DNA from: Caldisericota bacterium
GTDB lineage: Bacteria > Caldisericota > JANLFM01
DNA length: 64,000 nucleotides
Direction of reading: 5' to 3'
Assembly: GCA_024655965.1 (NCBI GenBank)
Contig: JANLFL010000002.1
Location: forward strand, 1-64,000
Shown here: piece by piece, positions 48,668 to 57,063 of the stretch
Layout: each line of letters starts with the position of its first letter
Numbering within the stretch: the first letter of the stretch is position 1
Notes under the pieces: model-generated
What the model was told of the DNA's origin: nothing
The model's database searches: none
Seen by the model: the letters and a program-made list of their open reading frames with translations, nothing else
Made by a program: the position numbers and the translations under genes

Positions 48668-50969
48668 TCTCGCTTCCCCTAGCTCCCCTTTTTTCCTTCA
48701 ACGAGCGCCCTAAAAGGACCCTCTCCGGAGTTAAGGGGAGCTCCCTGATCCTTCGACCGCAAGCCCGGAAAACTGCGTTGGCGATTGCTGCAGCAAGAAG
48801 CTCGTTTGTTGGTTCTCCCAGGCTCTTTGCCCCGTAAGGGCCGTAGGGGTCGGGGTTCTCCACGATGATCGGGTCGATCTGGGGGACATCGCAGGAGGTG
48901 GGGAGAAGGTAGGTGTCGAAATTAGTGGTGCGGGTGTGTCCATTTTGGATTTCCACCTCCTCGAGGAGGCCGTAACCCAATCCCATGGCGACCCCTCCGA
49001 ATATCTGACCTTCAGCGGTTTTGAGGTTAATTGCCTTCCCTAAGTCATGGGCAGCGGAGACCCTGATGACTTTTACCTTCCCAGTTTCGAGGTCCACTTC
49101 CACCTCCGCGGCCTGACAGGCATAGACGTAGGTAAAATATGCGTCCCCCTGCCCGAGCTCTTCGTCCCAGGAGACCTGGGGGGCGACATAAGTTCCAAAT
49201 GCGGAAGGGGCAATTCCTCGGCGGAGTGCTTCTTCAACCACCCTGGAAAATTCCAAAGTCAGTTTGGGGTCTTTTAGGGAAAAGAACCTCCCCTCCCCTA
49301 CCCCGATTTCCTGGGCGGGGACATCCCAGAGGGAAGAGAGGGCTTCCTTGAACCTCTCCCTCAAGGCAATCGCCGCATTGCGGGTGGCGTTTCCTCCCAT
49401 AATTGTCGACCGGGAGGCTACCGCTGGCCCGCCATCGGGGACGAAAGCGGTATCGACCACATTGACCGTGATCTTGGAAATGGGGACCCCCAATTCCTCG
49501 GAGGCAATTTGACTGAGGACGGTCTTCAAACCTCCCCCGTTGTCCGAGACCCCCGTGGAAATGTAAAGGCTTCCGTCAGCCTGGGCGGAGACGATGGCGT
49601 TTGCGTAATCCAGGCCCTCAGCCCCTAAACTGCACCCCCGAAAAGAGATGGCGAAGCCGATCCCCTTTTTCAGGGGCCCATCGCTTTCTTCCATCTCTTT
49701 CCCCGGGTAGCCGATCCGGGAGAGAGCCTTGTCCATCACTTCTTCGAGGGATACGGTATGGCCATCCAGCCTTTGCCCCGTGGCGGTGATGGAACCCTGG
49801 CGAAATATGTTTCTCCGGCGCAATTCCGCCGGATCGAGTTTCAATTCCCAGGCGATCTCGTCCATAAATGATTCCGCGGCGAAGACCACCTGAGGGCTAC
49901 CGAACCCCCTCATCGCCCCGGTGTAAGTATTATTGGTGTAAACGGCAAGGACATCGGTCTTCACGTGGGGGATCTCGTAGGGACCGGTGGCTTGAACTGT
50001 TGACCTCCAGGTGACAAAGGGACTTTGAGAGGCGTAGGCTCCGGAGTCGGCAACGATGTAAATCTCCATGGCTTTGATTCTTCCCTCACGGGAAACCCCC
50101 GCCTTGTAGCGCATGACATAAGGGTGCCTCTTGTAGCTCTCGATGAAGGACTCCTCCCGGCTGTTCACCATCTTGACGGGCCTTCCGGTCTTTAAAGCCA
50201 AAAGCGCGGCCCGTGAAGCCATGATGTACATCACCTCATCCTTTCCCCCGAAGGAACCCCCCAGGGTGGTCTGGGTAATCTGGACCCGGTTCAGTTCCAG
50301 GTTCAACGCTCGGGCAACCATCTTGCGGGTGGAGAATGGGTTCTGAATTGAGCCGAGAACCTGAACCCCATTTAAATCCGGGGAGGGGATGGCGATGCAA
50401 GCTTCGGGCTCAATGTAGGAATGTTCAACGAACTGGGTTCTGTACTCCCTTTCGATGATCAAATCGGATGAAGCAAACCCCTCCTGGACGTCACCCTTCC
50501 TCACCTTGTGGTGAACAACGATGTTGTCCCCTCTTTCAGGGTGAACCAATGGTGCCCCGGGCTTCAAGGCCTCAAGCAGATCGAAGACCCCGGGAAGGGG
50601 CTCGTATTCCACATGGATCAGTTCCAGGGCTTTTTCCGCGATTTCCGGGGAATCCGCAGCTACCAGGGCAATTCCGTCCCCCAGGAAGCGGACCTTTTCC
50701 CAGGAGAGGACATCCTGGTCCTCGATAACCGCCCCTATTTTTTTACTCCCGGGGATGTCCTGGGCGGTGAGGACGGCGTGCACCCCCTCAAGCTTTCTGG
50801 CTTCCTGGATGTCGATGCTTTTTATCCTGGCATGGGGGTGTTTTGCCCGGAGGACTTTTCCATAAAGCATACCCGGAAAGGAGTAATCAGCGGCGTATTT
50901 TTCCTTCCCCGTGACTTTGGGGATGGAATCGACCCTGATCTGAGGGGTGTTGATGACCTTGAAACTCAT
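48642..50969 (-). CDS. Molybdenum hydroxylase large subunit (xanthine dehydrogenase family) 1
   Basis: A 775-residue molybdopterin-binding subunit. An N-terminal a/b-hammerhead domain (about 10-125; VTGKEKYAADYSFPGMLYGKVLRAKHPHA) is followed by the Mo-cofactor domain with GGSFGGKDE (about 240), AMRGFGSPQ (about 355) and the C-terminal catalytic-Glu region YGAKSLGEPTNE (about 715). These enzymes hydroxylate purines, aldehydes or other heterocycles in the cytoplasm. The FeS and FAD partner subunits are not adjacent. It begins 1 nt after the stop of a second, paralogous subunit. Confidence 0.88.
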   Translation of the reverse strand: MSFKVINTPQIRVDSIPKVTGKEKYAADYSFPGMLYGKVLRAKHPHARIKSIDIQEARKLEGVHAVLTAQDIPGSKKIGAVIEDQDVLSWEKVRFLGDGIALVAADSPEIAEKALELIHVEYEPLPGVFDLLEALKPGAPLVHPERGDNIVVHHKVRKGDVQEGFASSDLIIEREYRTQFVEHSYIEPEACIAIPSPDLNGVQVLGSIQNPFSTRKMVARALNLELNRVQITQTTLGGSFGGKDEVMYIMASRAALLALKTGRPVKMVNSREESFIESYKRHPYVMRYKAGVSREGRIKAMEIYIVADSGAYASQSPFVTWRSTVQATGPYEIPHVKTDVLAVYTNNTYTGAMRGFGSPQVVFAAESFMDEIAWELKLDPAELRRRNIFRQGSITATGQRLDGHTVSLEEVMDKALSRIGYPGKEMEESDGPLKKGIGFAISFRGCSLGAEGLDYANAIVSAQADGSLYISTGVSDNGGGLKTVLSQIASEELGVPISKITVNVVDTAFVPDGGPAVASRSTIMGGNATRNAAIALRERFKEALSSLWDVPAQEIGVGEGRFFSLKDPKLTLEFSRVVEEALRRGIAPSAFGTYVAPQVSWDEELGQGDAYFTYVYACQAAEVEVDLETGKVKVIRVSAAHDLGKAINLKTAEGQIFGGVAMGLGYGLLEEVEIQNGHTRTTNFDTYLLPTSCDVPQIDPIIVENPDPYGPYGAKSLGEPTNELLAAAIANAVFRACGRRIRELPLTPERVLLGRSLKEKRGARGSEIKQEFPPP

Positions 50970-50970
50970 C

Positions 50971-53163
50971 TCAAGGGTCCTTCAGGGCAGTTTTAATATC
51001 CTCGGGAAGGACGGGGATTTTGGTGAACCGGAGGGAGGTGGCATCCCTTAAAGCATTCAAAACCGCCGGGGCAACCCCGATCATGGTCAATTCCCCTACC
51101 CCCTTCGCCCCGAAAGGACCCGCAGGGTCGGAGACCTCCACGATAATAGGTTTCACCTCCTCGGGGATATCCTTAGAGGTGGGGATGATGTAGGTGCTCA
51201 AATTGGGGGTCTTGATCCTCCCCTCCTGGAGGACGAAATCCTCCATCAGGGCGTAGCTCAAACCCATGAGGACCCCTCCTCCGATCTGACCTTCAACGAT
51301 GTCCGGATTGATTGCTTTCCCCAGATCCGATGCCCCGATCACGGTCTTCACCTCGACGGTTCCCAGGTCCGGATCCACTTCCAGTTCCACGATATTTGTG
51401 GTGTAACCGTAACTCTGATGAGGGATACATTTTCCATCGGGGCCGAAGGGAGTAGTGGGCCTGACTGTTTGAGTTCGATAGAAGAACTCTCCCCGGACCA
51501 ACCCCCTCTTTCCCCTGTCAATTTCTTTTTTAAGCTCCCTGGCGGCTTCCAGAATGGCCCTGCCGGTGACGAAAACGGAACGGGAGGCAGAGTTCGATCC
51601 ACCGCTTCCTACAAGGGAGGTGTCCGGCCTAACGAAAGAGATCTTCTCAAGGGGAACCCCTGTAGCCTCGGCAGCGATCTGGCAGAGGGTTGTTCGGATA
51701 CCCTGTCCCGAATCGGTGGAGCCGACCTTCACCTGAAGTTCCTCAATTTTTCCATCCGGGGAAACCCGGGCTTCAAGGACCACATGGGCGTGGTCGTCAA
51801 ACCCGAAACTGTACCCCACGTTCTTGTACACGCAGGCGACTCCCCTTCCCCAGAGTTTTCCTCCCTCCCCCTTTTTGCGAGGTGGGGAAACCCATTTCCC
51901 ATCTTCCAATTTCCACCCAGCCTCAAAGGCCGCTTTCTTGAGAGTTTCCTTGATCCCCACCCCGGGAGGAATCGGGTATCCTGTAGGAAGGATCGAGCCT
52001 TCGTCGAGAAGGTTGCGCATGCGGAACTCCACGGGATCCATGTTCAGCTTCCGGCAGGCCTCGTCTATCAACCCTTCATAAATCATGGGTACCTGAGCGG
52101 AACCGAAGCCCCTCATGGCCATGGTCATGATGTTGTTGGTGTAAACAGTCCGTCCTCTCACCCGTACGTTGGGGACATCGTAGGGTCCATTAGCGTAAGA
52201 AACCGCGTTTGCCAGGACGACAATCGAGGTCGATGCGTAAGCCCCCGCATCGGAAATCAAGTCCAAATCCATGGCCACCACCCTCCCTTCCCGGGTTACC
52301 CCAATCTTCCCGTTCATGTAGAAGGGGTGCCTCTTTCCATGTCCCCTTATCGATTCCTCGCGGGTGTAAACGAGCTTCACGGGTTTCCCGGTTTTGTAAG
52401 CGGCCAGGGCTACGAGGATCTGAAGGGAAATGTCCTCCCTCCCCCCGAAAGTCCCCCCTGCCTCCATGAGAACCTCCCGGACGCGGTCCTCGGGAAGAGC
52501 CAGGGCGTGGGCTATCTGACGGATATCATCGTGGATCCACTGGGAAGCGACGAAGACGGTCACCCGACCCTGTTCATCAATCATCCCCACTGCCGCTTCA
52601 GGTTGAAGGTAAGCGTGCTCATTGAAGGGAGTGGAAAAAGAAAGATCCAGGACAACATCCGCCCGTTTCATTGCTGATTCCACATCCCCAAAATTCAGGT
52701 TGAATTCCTTCAAAAGATTGGTCCCCGCCTCCTCGTGAACCAGCGGGGCTCCGGCCTTCAAGGCTTCTTTAGGGTCAAAAACCCCGGGAAGCGGTTCGTA
52801 CTCCACTTCGATCAGGTCCCTTGCTTCTTCGGCAGAATGGGGGTCTTCGGCGATCACCAGGGCAAGGGGATCCCCAACCGACCTGACCTTCTTTTCGGCG
52901 AGGACCTGCTGGTCGAAAATGTAAATTCCGTATTCGTTAACCGGGACATCTTTATGGGTGAGGATTTTGACCACTCCGGAAACCTTCTCCGCCTTCGAGG
53001 TATCGATTCTTTTGATCAGCGCGTGGGGCTCTGAGGAAAAAAGGACCTTGGCGTGGAGCATTCCGGGAAAATTCAGGTCTCCAGGAAAAAGCGCCCTTCC
53101 CGTCACTTTTTCAAGGGCGTCGAGGCGGGGCAAAGGCTTCCCAACATATTTCAAATCAGTCAT
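50971..53163 (-). CDS. Molybdenum hydroxylase large subunit (xanthine dehydrogenase family) 2
   Basis: A 730-residue paralogue of the following gene. Domain order is the same: hammerhead (VTGRALFPGDLNFPGMLHAKVL), Mo-cofactor loops GGTFGGRED (about 240) and AMRGFGSAQ (about 350), and the catalytic-Glu segment FGAKGVGELTM (about 695). GGGAGG precedes the ATG. The tandem of two large subunits with no electron-transfer subunits is unusual: they may form a heterodimer, or each may borrow the same unlinked small subunits. Substrate unknown. Confidence 0.88.
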   Translation of the reverse strand: MTDLKYVGKPLPRLDALEKVTGRALFPGDLNFPGMLHAKVLFSSEPHALIKRIDTSKAEKVSGVVKILTHKDVPVNEYGIYIFDQQVLAEKKVRSVGDPLALVIAEDPHSAEEARDLIEVEYEPLPGVFDPKEALKAGAPLVHEEAGTNLLKEFNLNFGDVESAMKRADVVLDLSFSTPFNEHAYLQPEAAVGMIDEQGRVTVFVASQWIHDDIRQIAHALALPEDRVREVLMEAGGTFGGREDISLQILVALAAYKTGKPVKLVYTREESIRGHGKRHPFYMNGKIGVTREGRVVAMDLDLISDAGAYASTSIVVLANAVSYANGPYDVPNVRVRGRTVYTNNIMTMAMRGFGSAQVPMIYEGLIDEACRKLNMDPVEFRMRNLLDEGSILPTGYPIPPGVGIKETLKKAAFEAGWKLEDGKWVSPPRKKGEGGKLWGRGVACVYKNVGYSFGFDDHAHVVLEARVSPDGKIEELQVKVGSTDSGQGIRTTLCQIAAEATGVPLEKISFVRPDTSLVGSGGSNSASRSVFVTGRAILEAARELKKEIDRGKRGLVRGEFFYRTQTVRPTTPFGPDGKCIPHQSYGYTTNIVELEVDPDLGTVEVKTVIGASDLGKAINPDIVEGQIGGGVLMGLSYALMEDFVLQEGRIKTPNLSTYIIPTSKDIPEEVKPIIVEVSDPAGPFGAKGVGELTMIGVAPAVLNALRDATSLRFTKIPVLPEDIKTALKDP

Positions 53164-53306
53164 GCGCTTTCCCTCCCTGGGTTTCTGAATTCGATTTTAT
53201 CCTCCCTGAAGGGGTAAGGGCAATAGTTGTCCAACAAAATATAAAGGAATTTTTTTACTTTATTTTATTTATAAAGGGCTTCTTTACTCGAAAAAACCCG
53301 AAAAAA

Positions 53307-53322
53307 TTTGACAAATGTCAAA
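53307..53322. promoter_or_regulatory. TTTGACA-AA-TGTCAAA palindrome between divergent genes
   Basis: Two perfect 7-nt arms separated by 2 bp lie between the minus-strand molybdenum hydroxylase pair and the plus-strand NlpC-like gene. The left arm contains a -35-like TTGACA. This is the classic form of a dimeric repressor site. Confidence 0.55.
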
Positions 53323-53344
53323 ATTATGGTTTATCCTTCCCAGC

Positions 53345-53950
53345 ATGCCTGAAAAAAGGTTGAACATCGCAACAGCGCTTGTCTTCTTGATGCTGATCGG
53401 GCTTTTTTTCAGCACAGGGGCATGGGCATTGCCGGATATTAACCCGGTTCCTGACCGGGTTGAAAATTCGGGGAAGGAACTGGAAGCGCTTCCGAGGGAG
53501 GAAACAGAAACCCCTTCCTTTATGGAGGCTTTTTCTTCCACCCCCACTTTCGTCTCCCCTCAGGAAAAATTGGGAGGTGTTCTTCAGAAATTGGAGGAGG
53601 ACCCTTTCTGGGATCCGGAAATTGCCTCCACATACCACCCCGAGGGTTGCCTGGATTTCGTTTACCTGGTTTTGAAAAAAGCAGGGCTCGAGGCAGGAGA
53701 AATAATTAAGGATTCCACAAAGGTCCTAAAACCAAGGGATGGCGATTTGATTAAAATCGCTTACTCCACTTTCTACGGGCTACCTCACTGGGGGATTTAT
53801 TACCAGGGAATGGTTTACCATAACTGGAGTTCGCTGAAAGTGGAACCCCTGGATTACTTCCTGGAAAGATACCCCCTCCCCTCCTCCCCGGTGACAATCT
53901 ATCACGCCACTTTTAAAAACCCAGCTTCTGCAACCTCTCTTTTTCGCTGA
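53345..53950 (+). CDS. Secreted NlpC/P60-like cysteine hydrolase (tentative)
   Basis: A protein of about 201 residues with a signal peptide (ATALVFLMLIGLFFSTGAWA). The C-terminal half has HPEGCLDFVYLVLKKAG (candidate catalytic Cys), LKPRDGDLIKIAY, and LPHWGIYYQGMVYHNW (candidate His), the Cys-His layout of NlpC/P60 and related amidases that trim cell-wall peptides. Neither possible start has an SD sequence; the downstream ATG is preferred since the upstream one at 53315 sits in the palindrome. Its 3' end overlaps the convergent cobalamin-protein gene by 38 bp. Confidence 0.6.
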   Translation: MPEKRLNIATALVFLMLIGLFFSTGAWALPDINPVPDRVENSGKELEALPREETETPSFMEAFSSTPTFVSPQEKLGGVLQKLEEDPFWDPEIASTYHPEGCLDFVYLVLKKAGLEAGEIIKDSTKVLKPRDGDLIKIAYSTFYGLPHWGIYYQGMVYHNWSSLKVEPLDYFLERYPLPSSPVTIYHATFKNPASATSLFR

Positions 53951-55538
53951 GGGGCTTACCTTTCTCCTGGTCAAAGGAACGGCATGAACCGTCCTGAGTG
54001 GAAACTGAGACCTCCCCTCTGGCGCAGGGCCTTCCCCGGAGGTGGGGAGCGTCGAAAATTCCCGATTCCACGACCTGAGCGAGGACTTCAACATCCAGGA
54101 GAGGGTTTTCCCGGCCTTTCCCCAAGGAGCGAATCGCCTCAAGAAGTGAATTGGCATCCTCCAGGAGCTCCTCCTTCCTTTTTATCACCCTGGGATCGAG
54201 AGATAACGAAGGAGAACCTTCCAGAAGGTTGCGGAGTACCCCCCTGGCAATCTTAACGCTTTCGATTAACTCCCTGGGGGTCACTGCGTGATCGCCCTCG
54301 CAGTAACCAACGACATGGAGGATTTGAGGCTTCAGTTCCAGGGAAATGGCGGTGGAAGCAGCAAGTTGTCCCTTGGCGATATCGGGATCGGGGGAAAAAT
54401 GGGCAAGTCCAGCCCTTACCATGTGCACAATCCGGAAATCGGGGCCCTCCAGCGTGCTTATCAATTCCTTTTGAGCGAGCATCTTCCCCAGGTCGTTGAC
54501 CGCGGTGGTCTCCGGGGGAGTGTTGAACATGTACTGCTGGACATAGACGTTTACCCCAAGTTCCCTTGCGAGGAAGGCTCCCAGGAAGGCGTCGGCGATC
54601 GCCACCCCATCGGGAGCATAGCGCAGGGACCATTGATGGGGGTCATTAATTTCCAGGGGAATTTTCCTCTCCCCATACCAGCGCATCACCTGGAGATTTT
54701 CCGATATTGCTTCCCTTAAAGGCCTTTTTGAGCGCCCGTCCAATTCGGAGTACCAGAAGATAGGAACGGCACCAAAGGCATTATTAATCAGCCTCACGGT
54801 CATTTCCGCCCACCGGAGGAGGTCCCTGGTTCCCGCATAGCACCTGAGGAGGGGATAATTCCCGCAGCGCGATTCCTGGAAAATCCTGGAAAGGTCCTCC
54901 TCCTTCCGGAGGGGGACACCACCAGCCCCGTCCAGGCTGTGATCCATCTCCTCCGGTCGGAAAAAGCTCTCCTGGGCGTTTTGATCGGGACCAAGGGAGA
55001 TAATGTCCACGATCCCCGCCTGGGAAATCTCCCTGACACCTTTTATGGTTTCCTCGAGGTCCGGCAAACCAAAGTGGTGCCGGATTAAAGGGTAAGGAGC
55101 GAAATAATCGATCCTTTCAACCAGATTTTGAGGAGGAATGGTCCCTTTGCTTTGGAATTCTTCCCCGGAAAGGAAGGACCTCAATTCTTCCAGGGGTTCG
55201 AGCCCGGAAAAAACCTTTTGGAAAATCCCCGCCTTACGGGCGATTTCGGCAACTGGAGGGGTTCCCCCAAAAAGGAAGACCTTATCCTGAAGACCGTATT
55301 CGGGGATTAGTTCCTTCAACTGGCCGAAGAGGTTTGAACCGCTCTCGGGAGAGAGGCGATAACTCACGGCGATGGCGTCAGCTTTTTCCCTCCTTGCCGC
55401 TTCGAGGAGTGCTTCCAAAGGGACCGCAACCCCCAGACAAATGGTACGGTGCCCAGCTTCCTCGGCAAGCCTCAAGAAGTTCAGGAGTCCCCCGATGTGT
55501 ACATCGTTCCCTACCGCCGCGCCAATTATTTTCATCAC
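53913..55538 (-). CDS. Cobalamin-binding protein, glutamate-mutase-like fusion
   Basis: A 541-residue protein. Residues 1-125 are a B12-binding Rossmann domain with the base-off signature NDVHIGG (D-x-H-x-x-G) and LFGGTPP. Residues about 140-500 resemble the TIM barrel of the glutamate mutase E subunit in layout: VPIFWYSELDGR, a segment LREAISENLQVMRWYGE, and APDGVAIADAFLGAFLARELGVN. A short S-domain fused ahead of an E-like barrel suggests an adenosylcobalamin carbon-skeleton mutase in one chain. GTG/ATG starts overlap the stop of the opine-dehydrogenase gene. The substrate is unknown, and a corrinoid methyltransferase role is less likely. Confidence 0.7.
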   Translation of the reverse strand: MMKIIGAAVGNDVHIGGLLNFLRLAEEAGHRTICLGVAVPLEALLEAARREKADAIAVSYRLSPESGSNLFGQLKELIPEYGLQDKVFLFGGTPPVAEIARKAGIFQKVFSGLEPLEELRSFLSGEEFQSKGTIPPQNLVERIDYFAPYPLIRHHFGLPDLEETIKGVREISQAGIVDIISLGPDQNAQESFFRPEEMDHSLDGAGGVPLRKEEDLSRIFQESRCGNYPLLRCYAGTRDLLRWAEMTVRLINNAFGAVPIFWYSELDGRSKRPLREAISENLQVMRWYGERKIPLEINDPHQWSLRYAPDGVAIADAFLGAFLARELGVNVYVQQYMFNTPPETTAVNDLGKMLAQKELISTLEGPDFRIVHMVRAGLAHFSPDPDIAKGQLAASTAISLELKPQILHVVGYCEGDHAVTPRELIESVKIARGVLRNLLEGSPSLSLDPRVIKRKEELLEDANSLLEAIRSLGKGRENPLLDVEVLAQVVESGIFDAPHLRGRPCARGEVSVSTQDGSCRSFDQEKGKPLSEKERLQKLGF

Positions 55539-56629
55539 CAGAACCCCCCATACTCAACCAGGTCATGAAGCTGGTCAACGGACAAATCTTGAATCCCCAG
55601 TCTTTCCACCGTCCTGCCTAAAGCCCAGTAGTCAGTTTGATGCAAAACCGAAGCCAGGTGAATCAAAGCCCGGATGGTGGGAACTTCCACCCCGAACTTC
55701 TCCCCCAGGGAAGCGATAGGAACCAGGCTCATTGGGACGTCTTCGCTTAGATAACGGGTTTGGAGATTTGGGGGTGCATTGATCCCGTAATATCCCGGGT
55801 TGTTCTGCATTGCCTCATAAAGGTTACTTCCGGTAGCATCATAGGCGACCTCGAGCCATTCAACCGCGGAGATCGCTTCCACCTTCAATGCCCGGGCAAC
55901 CTCAATACGCTCGCGATCGACTGCTTCCAGAATCCGGGAGGCGGTGGGGGAATTTCCCTCTATATAGTACTGAAACTCCCCTTTTTCGTTCTCGATCCGT
56001 GCGGCGTTCAAGATGGTCAAAGTGGGATGAAATACGGAGCCGATGTTATCCAGACTGGTTTTGAGGGCGTTCTCGCCTTTTACGAACTCCGGAAAAACCT
56101 GCCTGATGACCTGGAGGGCGGCGACTGTATCCGTGTTGGGAAGGGCAGCCACCGGGATGGAATTTTTTATCCGAAAGATGTGGACCTGCCCGGGGTTCTG
56201 GGCCCTTGAAGCGTAAATGAAAGTCTGAGCCTCCGCGACGATGACATCAGCCTTGCAACCTTCCTCCTTGAGAACGTTGCGAAACTCCATTGCCCCGCAG
56301 GTCCGCCCCGGGTTCAAAAGGATGATCTGACCATCCTTCAGATAGGGGGCGACTTTCTGGGCAATGAAAGCGTGGCCGTTCGCCGGGACCACGACCATCA
56401 ATACATCCGCCCCCTCGATCGCCTCCTGGGGATTTGTGGTGGCAACGGAAATGGGAGCAAATCCTTGAACCTGCCCCGAAACCTCGATTCCACCCCGGGC
56501 AATAATCGGATTCAAGCGGGGCTGACTACGGTTGAAAAGGGTGGTCTCGTAACCTTTAAGGACCAGGTGGGCGGCCATTGCTAAACCGCCATTACCCGCT
56601 CCCAGAACTGCAAATCTGGGCTTTTTCAT
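55535..56629 (-). CDS. Opine/octopine dehydrogenase family oxidoreductase
   Basis: A 364-residue NAD(P)-dependent dehydrogenase. The dinucleotide loop is VLGAGNGGLAMAAHL at the N-terminus; the C-terminal all-helical opine-DH domain includes NIGSVFHPTLTILNAARIE with the His typical of the family catalytic region. The family reductively joins an amino acid and a 2-oxo acid, or splits such opines. GGGGGG lies 4-5 nt before the ATG. It is translationally coupled to the cobalamin protein. The true substrate cannot be read from the sequence. Confidence 0.85.
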   Translation of the reverse strand: MKKPRFAVLGAGNGGLAMAAHLVLKGYETTLFNRSQPRLNPIIARGGIEVSGQVQGFAPISVATTNPQEAIEGADVLMVVVPANGHAFIAQKVAPYLKDGQIILLNPGRTCGAMEFRNVLKEEGCKADVIVAEAQTFIYASRAQNPGQVHIFRIKNSIPVAALPNTDTVAALQVIRQVFPEFVKGENALKTSLDNIGSVFHPTLTILNAARIENEKGEFQYYIEGNSPTASRILEAVDRERIEVARALKVEAISAVEWLEVAYDATGSNLYEAMQNNPGYYGINAPPNLQTRYLSEDVPMSLVPIASLGEKFGVEVPTIRALIHLASVLHQTDYWALGRTVERLGIQDLSVDQLHDLVEYGGFW

Positions 56630-56651
56630 AATTCCCCCCTTAAAAAAATTT

Positions 56652-56667
56652 GCTTGTTAGCTTGTTA
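56652..56667 (-). repeat. Tandem TAACAAGC repeat upstream of opine dehydrogenase
   Basis: Two head-to-tail 8-bp units (minus strand TAACAAGC) about 22 bp before the ATG. Possibly an operator within the promoter or leader region. Confidence 0.4.
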
Positions 56668-56717
56668 AATTCTTAAGACGGATTGGGGAGGAAAATTATC
56701 GAGTTGCTGATTGGGAA

Positions 56718-56957
56718 CTAAAGCTCCGCTTTCTTCTCTTCGAAAGCTTCCTTCCCCTTCTGGATGATTTGCTGGGTTTCCTTCTTTATGGTTTCGGGAA
56801 TTTTCTCCGCCTTTTCCTTGAGTTCCAGGAATTTATCCTTCAAAATTTCACGGGTCTCCTCCCCGGACTGGGGAGCGAACAAAAGCCCGATCCCCGCTCC
56901 AATAAGCCCGCCCACGACAAAGCCAATGAGGAATTCCAATTTCTTTGACAAATCCAT
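56718..56957 (-). CDS. YtxH domain-containing small protein
   Basis: A 79-residue protein with a glycine-rich membrane-spanning N-terminus (FVVGGLIGAGIGLLFAPQSGEETRE, the YtxH hallmark) and a charged helical tail. Family members are general stress or envelope-associated proteins of unclear function. GGAGGTGA precedes the ATG. It stands alone between opine dehydrogenase and topoisomerase genes. Confidence 0.85.
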   Translation of the reverse strand: MDLSKKLEFLIGFVVGGLIGAGIGLLFAPQSGEETREILKDKFLELKEKAEKIPETIKKETQQIIQKGKEAFEEKKAEL

Positions 56958-57063
56958 TCACCTCCTTCTCAGGATATTTAATTATCCCCGATACTTTACC
57001 TGATGGCAAACTCACACTTTTAAAATTTCCCTCAATTGTTTAGAATGCCGTAGTTGAGCCAAA

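Noticed and set aside
51418-52677. A 419-codon plus-strand open frame opposite the second molybdenum hydroxylase gene
   Set aside because: The minus-strand gene has full family motifs; the antisense frame has no SD sequence, no domain, and a composition that mirrors the coding strand.
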